A program made the position numbers and the translations under genes. From the NCBI RefSeq assembly GCF_022763345.1, contig NZ_JALEGS010000020.1, positions 62,001 through 126,000 of the forward strand: DNA of 64,000 nucleotides, in the 5' to 3' direction. Positions within the stretch are counted from its first letter, which is position 1, and each line of letters opens with the position of its first letter. Under the pieces are notes generated by a model. The model was not told where the DNA came from. It saw nothing but the letters and a program-made list of their open reading frames with translations, and searched no databases. This document shows, piece by piece, positions 43,733 through 53,879 of this stretch. Origin of the DNA: Phaeodactylibacter sp. (GTDB taxonomy: Bacteria; Bacteroidota; Bacteroidia; Chitinophagales; Saprospiraceae).

Positions 43733-43741
43733 GTTTGGCCG

Positions 43742-43749
43742 TACCTTTG
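43742..43749 (+). promoter_or_regulatory. -7 box of the thiL promoter
   Basis: TACCTTTG matches TAnnTTTG exactly, 26 bases before the thiL ATG. The same octamer lies before recN at a similar distance. Confidence 0.5.
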
Positions 43750-43774
43750 CGCGCCAATACAGCAAGTTTTAACT

Positions 43775-44833
43775 ATGGCCAACGAATCCAATCCGCCCAA
43801 ACGCACCGATGTCAATGCACTCGGTGAGTTTGGGCTTATCGACCACCTCACGCAGCGCTTTCCGCTGCACCACAAATCTTCCGTTAAAGGCATAGGTGAT
43901 GATGCCGCCGTGATCGACCATCAGGGCGCACTTACCGTTGTTTCCACCGATATGCTGGTGGAGGGGATACACTTCGACCTAATGTATACGCCCCTGAAGC
44001 ACTTGGGGTACAAATCGGTGGTCGTCAATCTTTCTGACATTTACGCCATGAATGCCATCCCTCAGCAAATTACGGTTTCTGTGGCGCTGTCTAACCGCTA
44101 CTCGGTTGAAGCGATGGAAGAACTGTACGAAGGGATACGTATGGCTTGCAGTGTGTATAATGTTGACCTTGTGGGCGGAGATACCACCTCCTCGCCCAAA
44201 GGGTTGGTCATTAGCGTCACTGCAATCGGAAAGGGGCATAAAGAGCGCCTGACCTACCGAAATACTGCAAAAGTAGGTGACCTGATTTGCATTACCGGTA
44301 ACCTGGGGGCCGCCTACATGGGGCTTCAAATTCTGGAACGGGAGAAACAGATTTACCTATCTGACCCCGAGCTGCAGCCAACGCTGGAAGGGCACGACTA
44401 TCTACTGGAGCGCCAGCTCAAACCGGAGGCCCGCAAGGACATGATAGAGGCTTTCGCCAAAGCGGACCTGGTGCCCACCGCTATGATCGATATTTCGGAT
44501 GGGCTGGGCTCCGAACTCTTCCACATTGCGAAGCAATCGGGCGTAGGTGTGCTGCTTGAAGAAAGCGGCGTGCCCATTCACGAGGATGCACAGTTCCAGG
44601 CCATTGATTTCAATATGGACCCGATTACCGTTGCCCTGAGCGGGGGAGAGGACTATGAGCTGCTGTTTACAGTAGACCCAAAGGACCTCGATAAGGTGAA
44701 GTATATGGCGGATATTTACATCGCCGGAGAAATCGTGCCTGCCGAAGATGGGGTGAAGCTCAATTCCAAAGGGGGCAAACTTCACGACATCACCGCGCAA
44801 GGCTGGAAACACTTCGATCCGTCTAAGAATTAA
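43775..44833 (+). CDS. thiL: Thiamine-monophosphate kinase
   Basis: ThiL phosphorylates thiamine monophosphate to the active pyrophosphate with ATP. The 352-residue protein has the AIR-synthase-type features GIGDDAAVIDHQ, VVSTDMLVEGIHFDL, LSDIYAMNAIPQQITVSVAL, LVGGDTTSSPKGLVISVTAIG, and the C-terminal ISDGLGSELFHIAKQSGVG and LSGGEDYELLFTV. Length is near the usual 320-350. It is the first gene of a pair with the M28 peptidase (12-base gap). Confidence 0.97.
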   Translation: MANESNPPKRTDVNALGEFGLIDHLTQRFPLHHKSSVKGIGDDAAVIDHQGALTVVSTDMLVEGIHFDLMYTPLKHLGYKSVVVNLSDIYAMNAIPQQITVSVALSNRYSVEAMEELYEGIRMACSVYNVDLVGGDTTSSPKGLVISVTAIGKGHKERLTYRNTAKVGDLICITGNLGAAYMGLQILEREKQIYLSDPELQPTLEGHDYLLERQLKPEARKDMIEAFAKADLVPTAMIDISDGLGSELFHIAKQSGVGVLLEESGVPIHEDAQFQAIDFNMDPITVALSGGEDYELLFTVDPKDLDKVKYMADIYIAGEIVPAEDGVKLNSKGGKLHDITAQGWKHFDPSKN

Positions 44834-44845
44834 GCAATTAATACC

Positions 44846-45844
44846 ATGCAAAGAATAATCGTAGTCCTGGGGTTCAGCCTGTTGCTGTTGCTGAACAGTT
44901 GTGGCACCGATAGCAGTAGTGAAAGCATCCCGCCTCCTCCGCCGAAAGAAAAAGTCAGCGTACCGAAATTTGAGCGCGACTCCGCCCTTGCTTATGTCGC
45001 CCGGCAGGTCGAATTCGGTCCTCGTGTACCCAATACCGAAGGGCACCGTCAGACCAAAGCCTGGCTGGTCGAACAGCTGGAGCGCTTCGGCGCAAAGGTC
45101 ATAGCGCAGGACTTTGAAGCCAAGGCCTACACCGGCGAGGTGCTGCAGTCCACGAATATCATCGCCCAGTTCAACCCCGGTGCCCAAAAGCGCATTCTCC
45201 TTGCCGCTCATTGGGATACCCGCCCCTTTGCTGATTCTCCAATCAGTGAAGAGCGCCGGGACGAGCCCATCCTGGGTGCAGACGATGGGGGCAGCGGCGT
45301 TGGCGTGCTACTGGAAGTCGCCCGTCAGCTACAGGCTAATCCTATCGAGATGGGCGTCGATATTGTGCTTTTTGATGCCGAAGACTTTGGCGAAAGCGGT
45401 GGCGAAACGCCAGACACTTACGCTTTAGGCTCGCAGTACTGGTCGCGCAACCCCCATGTCACCGGTGCACAGAAGCCGAAGTACGGTATCCTGTTGGATA
45501 TGGTAGGGGCTAAGGGCGCACGCTTCCCCAAAGAGTATTTTTCCTTGCAGTATGCCCCGCAAGTTGTGAATAAAGTATGGGCGCTGGCGCAGAACATGGG
45601 TTATGGCAACTACTTTGTCAATCAGCAGGGGGGCGCCATTACCGATGACCATTACTACGTCAATACCATTGCACGCATCCCGATGATCGACATCATCAAC
45701 CGGGCGCAGGGCACCCAAACCGGCTTTGGCGAGCACTGGCATACCCACAAAGATGACCTCGACATCATCGATAAGCGGACCCTCCGGGCAGTGGGGCAGG
45801 TGGTCCTCGCGGTGGTATACAGGGAAGCTAACGGCGAATTTTAA
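44846..45844 (+). CDS. M28 family zinc peptidase-like lipoprotein (glutaminyl cyclase-like)
   Basis: The 332-residue protein has a lipoprotein signal (IIVVLGFSLLLLLNSC), a short Pro-rich spacer, and an M28 domain with HWDTRPFAD, GADDGGSGVGVLLEVAR, FDAEDFGESG, and HTHKDDLDIID (the usual His, Asp, Glu and Asp/His metal-ligand positions). The compact length and the single-zinc-like layout resemble glutaminyl-peptide cyclotransferases that form N-terminal pyroglutamate. Many Bacteroidota exported proteins are pyroglutamated, so that role is plausible. Peptidase is the alternative. Confidence 0.92.
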   Translation: MQRIIVVLGFSLLLLLNSCGTDSSSESIPPPPPKEKVSVPKFERDSALAYVARQVEFGPRVPNTEGHRQTKAWLVEQLERFGAKVIAQDFEAKAYTGEVLQSTNIIAQFNPGAQKRILLAAHWDTRPFADSPISEERRDEPILGADDGGSGVGVLLEVARQLQANPIEMGVDIVLFDAEDFGESGGETPDTYALGSQYWSRNPHVTGAQKPKYGILLDMVGAKGARFPKEYFSLQYAPQVVNKVWALAQNMGYGNYFVNQQGGAITDDHYYVNTIARIPMIDIINRAQGTQTGFGEHWHTHKDDLDIIDKRTLRAVGQVVLAVVYREANGEF

Positions 45845-45923
45845 GATTAAGTCCGCTTTTTCATTCCCGGACGATTGCCGGAACAGGTTGCAGCACCTTT
45901 GTATCAAACAAAGATGATCGCTA

Positions 45924-47078
45924 ATGAAAACGATCCTAACTGCAACCATGATGCTATCTTTCCTTTTTCCTCCGAAGCCGGGGCCTGCTCAACGGCTTAA
46001 AAAAGCAGAGCGCAAAATTGAAAAGCTGTTTCAGCGCGAGCTGGATAAGGCTAAGGTTCACAACGCCTTCCTCTCCATCTATGCGCCGGGCCGCGGCATG
46101 CAGTGGACTTTCACCGGGGGGCAATTTGAAGACGGCAGCCTGGTCAGCCCTGCCAATCCCTTTCATTCCGCAAGTATTGGTAAAACCTTTACCGCCACAC
46201 TAGTCATGCTGCTGGTGGAAGAAGGGAAGCTGGAGCTCGATGCGCCACTAAGCAACTACCTTCCGGAAGAGGCCTACGCCGGTCTCCATGTGTGGAATGG
46301 GGTGGATATGACCGGGCAAATCACCATCGCTCAGTTGCTGCAGCATACCTCCGGGCTGCCCGATTGGTTTGAGGACCGACCGGAGCAGGGCATGGCTTTT
46401 CTGGAGCGCATGCTAGCCGAGCCTAACCAATTTTGGACTCCTCAGGCCATTTTGGACTATACCCGCCAAAACCTGAAGCCCCACTTTCCACCGGGGCAGG
46501 GTTATTACTACACCGATACGGAATATTTTCTGCTCGGGCTTATCATAGAACGGCTGTACCGGCAGCCCCTGCACGAGGTGCTGGAAGCCCAAATCCTGGA
46601 ACCACTGCAGCTCACCCATACGAGTATGTATTTCCGTTCGGACCCTTTGGATCCCTACACCGGGCGAATGGCAGAACTTTATGCAGGTGATGTGGAGATC
46701 AGCACCTTTAGAAGCCTAAGTGCCGACTGGGCTGGCGGTGGGCTGCTCACCACCACGGATGACCTCCTGCAGTTTATGGAAGCCCTGAATACGGGCAAGC
46801 TCATCAATCGCAGTACTTACGAAGCCATGCAACAGTGGGTGCCGGAAAGCCGTGGTATGGAGTACGGTTATGGCCTCCGTAAATTTCGCCTGCGGGGGCT
46901 TTTTCCCCTGCTGCCCGACCTGACCCTCGTTGGGCATTCCGGCTCTACCGGCTCCTACATGTACTACTGCCCGGAACTGGAAGTCTACCTGACCGGTACT
47001 TTCAATCAAACCGGTCATATGAAGGAGCACGTGGTCTTCATGGTCAAAGTCCTGAGCGTGCTAAAGAAGCAATTTTAG
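45924..47078 (+). CDS. Serine hydrolase of the beta-lactamase/class C family
   Basis: The 384-residue protein starts with a hydrophobic stretch (MKTILTATMMLSFLFPP) that may be a weak signal peptide. The SxxK motif is SIGK in FHSASIGKTFTATLVML, followed by a YxN-like YYYTDTEYFLLG and a C-terminal HSG motif in LVGHSGSTGSYMYYC. This matches the DD-peptidase/beta-lactamase class C/esterase clan. Function could be peptidoglycan peptidase, esterase or beta-lactamase. Nothing in the neighbourhood suggests antibiotic resistance. It is preceded by a promoter-like TTG / CACCTTTG pair. Confidence 0.9.
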   Translation: MKTILTATMMLSFLFPPKPGPAQRLKKAERKIEKLFQRELDKAKVHNAFLSIYAPGRGMQWTFTGGQFEDGSLVSPANPFHSASIGKTFTATLVMLLVEEGKLELDAPLSNYLPEEAYAGLHVWNGVDMTGQITIAQLLQHTSGLPDWFEDRPEQGMAFLERMLAEPNQFWTPQAILDYTRQNLKPHFPPGQGYYYTDTEYFLLGLIIERLYRQPLHEVLEAQILEPLQLTHTSMYFRSDPLDPYTGRMAELYAGDVEISTFRSLSADWAGGGLLTTTDDLLQFMEALNTGKLINRSTYEAMQQWVPESRGMEYGYGLRKFRLRGLFPLLPDLTLVGHSGSTGSYMYYCPELEVYLTGTFNQTGHMKEHVVFMVKVLSVLKKQF

Positions 47079-47155
47079 AAAAAAGCTGAGCTGCTGTGAT
47101 TTTTGCCCCGCCCACATCGAATAATAAGATGTAAACCAATTCAACCACACGCATC

Positions 47156-47647
47156 GTGCCAAACAAAGCTAAACATCCGGCTCCCGATTTTGAAACTGTA
47201 CTGCAGCAGCACCGTGGCATTATCTTCAAGGTGGCTCGCCTGTACACCCGCAATGAGGCTGACTTTGAGGACCTGGTGCAGGACATCTTCGTACAGATTT
47301 GGCAGTCGCTGGGCAACTACAAGCCGGCCTATGCTTTGTCCACCTGGCTTTACCGCATCGCCCTGAATGTCAGCATCGACCGGCTGCGCAGGGAAGAGCG
47401 GCGCCAACGGCATCAGGAGGTTTTTGAAGCACTACCCCATACCAGGCAGCCCGGGCAGCCTTCAGGTCGGAGTGAGCAACTGCACCGCTGGGTGCAAGCT
47501 CTGCCGCCTCTGGAGCGCGCTTTGATGCTTCTCTACCTGGAAGATTACCCGCACGAGGAAATCGGAGAGATGCTGGGCATCAGCAAGAGCAACGTGGGCA
47601 CGAAAATCAGCCGGCTAAAACAGCGGCTCAAAAAAGAACTAAAATAA
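47156..47647 (+). CDS. ECF-type RNA polymerase sigma factor
   Basis: The 163-residue protein has region 2 (HRGIIFKVARLYTRNEADFEDLVQDIFVQIWQSLGNY, including the -10-binding helix) and region 4 (LPPLERALMLLYLEDYPHEEIGEMLGISKSNVGTKISRLKQRL). It starts at GTG 47156. The downstream gene (7 bases later) encodes a membrane protein which could be its regulator. There is no FecR-like gene nearby, so it does not look like an iron-responsive cell-surface signalling sigma factor. Confidence 0.95.
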   Translation: MPNKAKHPAPDFETVLQQHRGIIFKVARLYTRNEADFEDLVQDIFVQIWQSLGNYKPAYALSTWLYRIALNVSIDRLRREERRQRHQEVFEALPHTRQPGQPSGRSEQLHRWVQALPPLERALMLLYLEDYPHEEIGEMLGISKSNVGTKISRLKQRLKKELK

Positions 47648-47654
47648 TACCATC

Positions 47655-48317
47655 ATGGAAACGAAGGACTGGAAAGCCCTCTGGAAAAGCCATCAGGCAC
47701 AATTGGACCAAAACACCCGGCTGAATCTGATGATCGCCCGGCAAATGCAGCAGCAAGCCGCCCGCCGCCCTTTGCGGGCGCTGTGGGCCGCCCGGATAGC
47801 CGAAACGTTGGTCTGGGCACTCCTGCTGGCCGGGCTGAGCAACTGCATAGCCACTTTTCAGGGGCATATTGCTTCGCAAATATCAGCAGTGGTGCTAAGC
47901 CTGTTTGCAGTGGTGGGTATAAGCGGCAGTGTAGGGCAGCTCATCCTGCTGAGTATGCTCCAATTTGACGGGCCGGTAGTGGAGGTGCAAATGGGGCTGG
48001 AACGCTTGCGCAAGCACCGCCTCGCCATTACTCAAATACTCATGGGCAGTGTGCCCTTCTACCTGGCACATGTGTTTTTCTGGTTCCAGCTGCTCTTCGG
48101 CATTGACCTTTTTGCCAATGGGGACCCGCAGTGGCTGCTGGCGCAAATGGTATTGAGTGCGGCTCTTCTGCCTTTTACCTTTTGGCTCATCCGGGAGATG
48201 GGTAAGCCAACGCCCCGTTTTGCCTGGATTACCGGGCTGCGGCGGAGTATTGCCGGCGAGCGGGTGGAGCAGGCGGTGCGGGGGTTGGAGGCACTCAAGG
48301 GTTTTAAGACCCAATAG
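47655..48317 (+). CDS. Membrane protein, candidate partner of the ECF sigma factor
   Basis: The 220-residue protein has a cytoplasmic N-terminus (KDWKALWKSHQAQLDQNTRL) followed by four predicted spans (ETLVWALLLAGLSNCIATF, AVVLSLFAVVGISGS, ILMGSVPFYLAHVFFWFQLL, LLAQMVLSAALLPFTFWLI) and a cytoplasmic tail. The layout of an N-terminal soluble stretch of about 50 residues plus membrane spans is like anti-sigma factors, but no zinc-binding HxxxCxxC motif is present. No known family is recognised. It lies 7 bases after the sigma factor, so co-transcription is very likely. Confidence 0.8.
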   Translation: METKDWKALWKSHQAQLDQNTRLNLMIARQMQQQAARRPLRALWAARIAETLVWALLLAGLSNCIATFQGHIASQISAVVLSLFAVVGISGSVGQLILLSMLQFDGPVVEVQMGLERLRKHRLAITQILMGSVPFYLAHVFFWFQLLFGIDLFANGDPQWLLAQMVLSAALLPFTFWLIREMGKPTPRFAWITGLRRSIAGERVEQAVRGLEALKGFKTQ

Positions 48318-48416
48318 GCGCGAATAACAAAGGGGGGAGTAATAGCGGGATCCTAAAATGGCGACAGTACCTTTTTTAGGTGTACCTCTAAAAAACGAAT
48401 CTGGATCAGGGGAAAA

Positions 48417-48432
48417 TAGCGAAAATTCGCTA
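48417..48432. promoter_or_regulatory. Near-palindromic operator candidate upstream of dienoyl-CoA reductase
   Basis: TAGCGAAAATTCGCTA has arms TAGCGAA / TTCGCTA around a 2-base centre. It lies 27 bases before the ATG of the reductase. Very similar sites (15 and 14 of 16) occur upstream of the acyl-CoA dehydrogenase (57821-57836, 57885-57900), both fatty-acid-degradation genes, so a shared repressor such as a TetR- or GntR-type fatty acid regulator is a good hypothesis. Confidence 0.65.
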
Positions 48433-48452
48433 ACTTCATCACCCTAAAATGA

Positions 48453-50483
<2,031 letters not shown>

Positions 50484-50488
50484 TAGTA

Positions 50489-50540
50489 GGCGCCTCACCG
50501 GGTGTACTACGCCAAGCCATTCCCGGGGCATTCACCCGGT
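50489..50540. repeat. Hairpin repeat after the dienoyl-CoA reductase
   Basis: GGCGCCTCACCGGGTG (50489-50504) matches 55804-55819 exactly. CACCGGGTG here pairs with CACCCGGTG about 30 bases later, forming a hairpin. It may end transcription of the reductase (no clear T-run) and belongs to the dispersed family at 33.9, 50.5 and 55.4-55.8 kb. The rest of 50484-50748 holds no supported gene, only the promoter region of the next one (TTG, then TATATTG). Confidence 0.5.
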
Positions 50541-50748
50541 GTGTTTTGGTCAAGTTGTGGTGCGCCGGGCAAAAGCCTAATAGAAAAAGGTTTACCGGAC
50601 CAAGCCCAACTCTTTTCAGGTTTTGCCAGAAGATATACCTCTGATTGTGTGAATGTCCCTTTTCAGTTCGTGAGCGTGATCTGCCAGAATTGCGTTGTAA
50701 GGCGGGAGTCTGTATATTGGTCAGTGATAATCGTTTAAAAAATACCCC

Positions 50749-53700
50749 ATGTTTATTACCTGTCGCTCTTCCATTTGGCTAATACTCCTACTTTACGCTC
50801 TTTCCGGGCCGGGTATGCTTTCTGCCCAGGAAATCTATACCATTCACGCGCTCTATGGAGATTACGATGAGGACCCCAAGAGCTATTATTTGCGCGTAAA
50901 TTTCAACTTTGTGGACCGTCATGTCGACCCGGGAGAGGCACCCTGGTGGATAGCCGGCGGTTTTGATTGGGCGGAAGAAGCCGCACGCGGGCTGGATAAT
51001 CTCAATCAGGCTTTCAACCCTCATGGCATTTACTTTCTGGCAGACACGCCAACACCGGATTGCAGCGCCCCTGCTACCTACCAACTATTCGCTGGCTTGC
51101 AAAATCCACAGGGTAAATCCCTGTTCAACCTTATTCGGGAGGACTATCAAACCTCCGAAGAAATATCCCGGGCATTGAATATTTATATAACGAGTGATCA
51201 GGGCGTGAGCAGTGGCTACAACTATACACTGCCGGGCAATTGGTTGACTATCAAAGGAACAGAAGATGGAAAACTGGCTACACGCTCCGCTACCTTAGTG
51301 CATGTGGTAGGCCATGCCCTAGGATTACTGGATACCTCTGCCGGGATATACCACGAGTACGGAGAGTGCGATGAGGAAGGCAACCCTGAACCTGTAGGGT
51401 ACTGTCCATATGAGGAAGAATTGTGTTATTGCTGCGGTGATTATGTCTGCGATACCGACTATACCCTCAATAATAACATTATACTGGATTCCGTGGGTTG
51501 CTTCGGATCGTCTTCCCTCCCCCAAAGCGTGCGCCGAAACTACATGAGCAATGTTACACCAGGAAGTTGCCGAAACACCTTTACGGAGGAGCAGGGTAGA
51601 AGGGTGAAAAAATACCTGCGGGAGCTGCATCGCGCTCCGTATGGGCAAAGCCTGCTGCTGGACGTGCAGTTTCAGGAGGGAAAATATCCGGGCGTTATCC
51701 CTTCAGGTATTACCGGCAACTTTACCGTGGAATCTGGTGTGCTTGTGCTGGATTCGCCCCTGCAAATGCTGCCTGGCGCAACCATTACCGTGAAAACAGG
51801 TGCAGTGCTTCACATTAAAAGTACCCTGACGAGTGCCTGCGATAAGATGTGGCAGGGAATTAAGGTAGAGTCCGGCGGTATCGTCAAAGTTTTTGGGCAG
51901 GGCGTTATTGAACATGCCGTATGCGGGCTAGATGTGGTAGGCAATAGCTCGGAGGTGAGCATCTTCGGGGGGACACTTATGAATAATACTATAGGTTTGC
52001 GTGTAGATGCAAATGATGCGGTTGAGACGAACAACCAGGTCTTTTTCGCCAGTTTTGAGCTCGACGATCAGTATAAAGGTGCTTCAGATGAACGGCCCTA
52101 CTTCATTGTCCTGCGTGGCAACCGGGGCACCCGGATCAGGTCTGCCACTTTCGCAGATGAGCGGACGGCTGACTGCTCTGACCCAAATGAGGACTGCCCA
52201 TGGCGGGCCATCGGCATTGCTGCTGAAGAGGCGGGGTTCTTCTGCCGGGCAAACACTACCTTTTCTAAGCTATATACAGGAATCCAGGTGTCTAACCTGG
52301 GTATACAGCAGGGCAGCTTTAGGGTTAGTGATTGTACGTTTTCCAAAAATACCAAAGGGATTATCTCCAACTTTTGCAGTAGTTTCGAAATTCAGGACAA
52401 TCTATTTGAGATGGATTCGGACGAACACCCCACCTATTTTAATGCTGAACTGCCCATTGATAAATCCTGCATCGAAATTTTTGGGGCAGCGCAGGGCTTT
52501 ACCATCTCAGGAAATACCTTTGTCCGCCTGGGCGAATCAAGTGAAGATTGCAGCTACTACGGTACCATCTGTACTGCTACGGGGCATGGACTGGACAACG
52601 AAATCATCAATAATGACTACGTACAGCTTGAAGTGGGCAATGCTGCCCGGTTAAATAATGGCAACGAACACAACGGGCTGGTTTACCGCTGCAATAACCA
52701 CCGGGCTGAGCCTTCTGGTATTAACCCTGATTTTGAAAACTGTGCAGACTATCTGATTGAACCAGGAGCGACGATTAGAAAGGAGCAGCATGGGGTGAAT
52801 GAAGGCAATGCTGTTACTCCCGCCGGTAATGTTTTTTCATCGTCCACCCCCATCATCAATCAAAGTGGAGAAGAGAATCCCGATGACTTCTATGTCTTCA
52901 ATTACTATTATGCCTTGGGAGTGCCTAATCAAGACCCCGGCAGCCCTAATGGGGTGACCGCCATCGGCCTTGATGCTACTCCAGGTTGTGAGGTGACGGG
53001 TTGTCCACCCCCCTGCCATGATCATCCATTGCCAGGGCTGAAAGTACTTTACAGGCAAGCGCAAAATAACGCTAAGGCTTTTAAGGCTTCTGCCCGAAGC
53101 AGCCCCAAACAACCAACGCTTAAGCGGTCACCATTTAGTTGGGAACAGCAGCGCAGGCGCACGGCCGGGCAAATTCTCCGGCACTATGCTTTAGATACGA
53201 CATCCGTAGAGGCAGATAGTATCCGCCAGTGGCTTTACAACGCCAACACCTTCGGCAGCCTTTACCTGCTGGCCCGGGAGCAGTTTCTCTTTGGAGAGAT
53301 GTCGGCTTTTCAGGTACTCTGGGAACGCATACCTCAATTGATTGACCTTACGCCTTATCAGGCGAGCACCTACAGCGATCTGTCTGCCTTGTTTAATATA
53401 TTGAAGCCCTATTTAGCGGAAGGGGGCGACCTCCGTGAGCTGCCCAAGTCATTGATTGAGAGTTTATATAGTTTTACCGTCCAGTGCAACGAGGCTGGCT
53501 TTTTATCGGCTGCCCTGCTTCAGCGCAATGGGGTAGAAGCTACGGTGCCCTGCAACGGCCAAAGCCAGGCTTTGGCTCAAAAGGGCAGTCCGGAACAGCA
53601 AGCGCAAAATATACGCCGCAGCAAGAGCAGCCCACAGGCTTCTCTATTCCCGAACCCTACAACGGGCACTCTAGTGGTGGTACTTCCAAAGGGTGCCGAT

Positions 53701-53868
53701 AAGGCCTCTATGGCTCTTTACAACCTACAGGGGCAGCCTGCCTTCCAGTCCGTGCTCACCGGGCAGCGCACTACCCTGCACCTGCCGGTGCCATCGGGCA
53801 TCTACTGGGCCCGGCTGCAAATAACGGGGCTGCAGCCTGAGCACTATAAAATTATCGTATCACGCTAA
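50749..53868 (+). CDS. T9SS-exported protein with inactivated metzincin-like domain and beta-helix
   Basis: The 1039-residue protein has a signal peptide (WLILLLYALSGPGMLSAQ). At residues about 30-310 lies a metallopeptidase-like domain of the M43 pappalysin kind: HVVGHALGLLD (His 185, His 189, Asp 195) and NYMSN (Met-turn). The catalytic Glu of HExxH is Val (codon GTG at 51304-51306; GAG would restore it). Then about 500 residues of right-handed beta-helix-like repeats (GVLVLDSPLQMLPGATITV, IEHAVCGLDVVGNSSEVSIF), a Ser/Gln-rich stretch, and a C-terminal T9SS sorting domain (LFPNPTTGTLVVVLP ... IYWARLQ). It is probably surface-attached or secreted, with a binding rather than proteolytic role. 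Confidence 0.85.
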   Translation: MFITCRSSIWLILLLYALSGPGMLSAQEIYTIHALYGDYDEDPKSYYLRVNFNFVDRHVDPGEAPWWIAGGFDWAEEAARGLDNLNQAFNPHGIYFLADTPTPDCSAPATYQLFAGLQNPQGKSLFNLIREDYQTSEEISRALNIYITSDQGVSSGYNYTLPGNWLTIKGTEDGKLATRSATLVHVVGHALGLLDTSAGIYHEYGECDEEGNPEPVGYCPYEEELCYCCGDYVCDTDYTLNNNIILDSVGCFGSSSLPQSVRRNYMSNVTPGSCRNTFTEEQGRRVKKYLRELHRAPYGQSLLLDVQFQEGKYPGVIPSGITGNFTVESGVLVLDSPLQMLPGATITVKTGAVLHIKSTLTSACDKMWQGIKVESGGIVKVFGQGVIEHAVCGLDVVGNSSEVSIFGGTLMNNTIGLRVDANDAVETNNQVFFASFELDDQYKGASDERPYFIVLRGNRGTRIRSATFADERTADCSDPNEDCPWRAIGIAAEEAGFFCRANTTFSKLYTGIQVSNLGIQQGSFRVSDCTFSKNTKGIISNFCSSFEIQDNLFEMDSDEHPTYFNAELPIDKSCIEIFGAAQGFTISGNTFVRLGESSEDCSYYGTICTATGHGLDNEIINNDYVQLEVGNAARLNNGNEHNGLVYRCNNHRAEPSGINPDFENCADYLIEPGATIRKEQHGVNEGNAVTPAGNVFSSSTPIINQSGEENPDDFYVFNYYYALGVPNQDPGSPNGVTAIGLDATPGCEVTGCPPPCHDHPLPGLKVLYRQAQNNAKAFKASARSSPKQPTLKRSPFSWEQQRRRTAGQILRHYALDTTSVEADSIRQWLYNANTFGSLYLLAREQFLFGEMSAFQVLWERIPQLIDLTPYQASTYSDLSALFNILKPYLAEGGDLRELPKSLIESLYSFTVQCNEAGFLSAALLQRNGVEATVPCNGQSQALAQKGSPEQQAQNIRRSKSSPQASLFPNPTTGTLVVVLPKGADKASMALYNLQGQPAFQSVLTGQRTTLHLPVPSGIYWARLQITGLQPEHYKIIVSR

Positions 53869-53879
53869 AGAAAAATCCT

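Noticed and set aside
44402..45211. Open minus-strand frame of 269 codons
   Set aside because: It is antisense to thiL and the M28 gene, both of which have clear family motifs.
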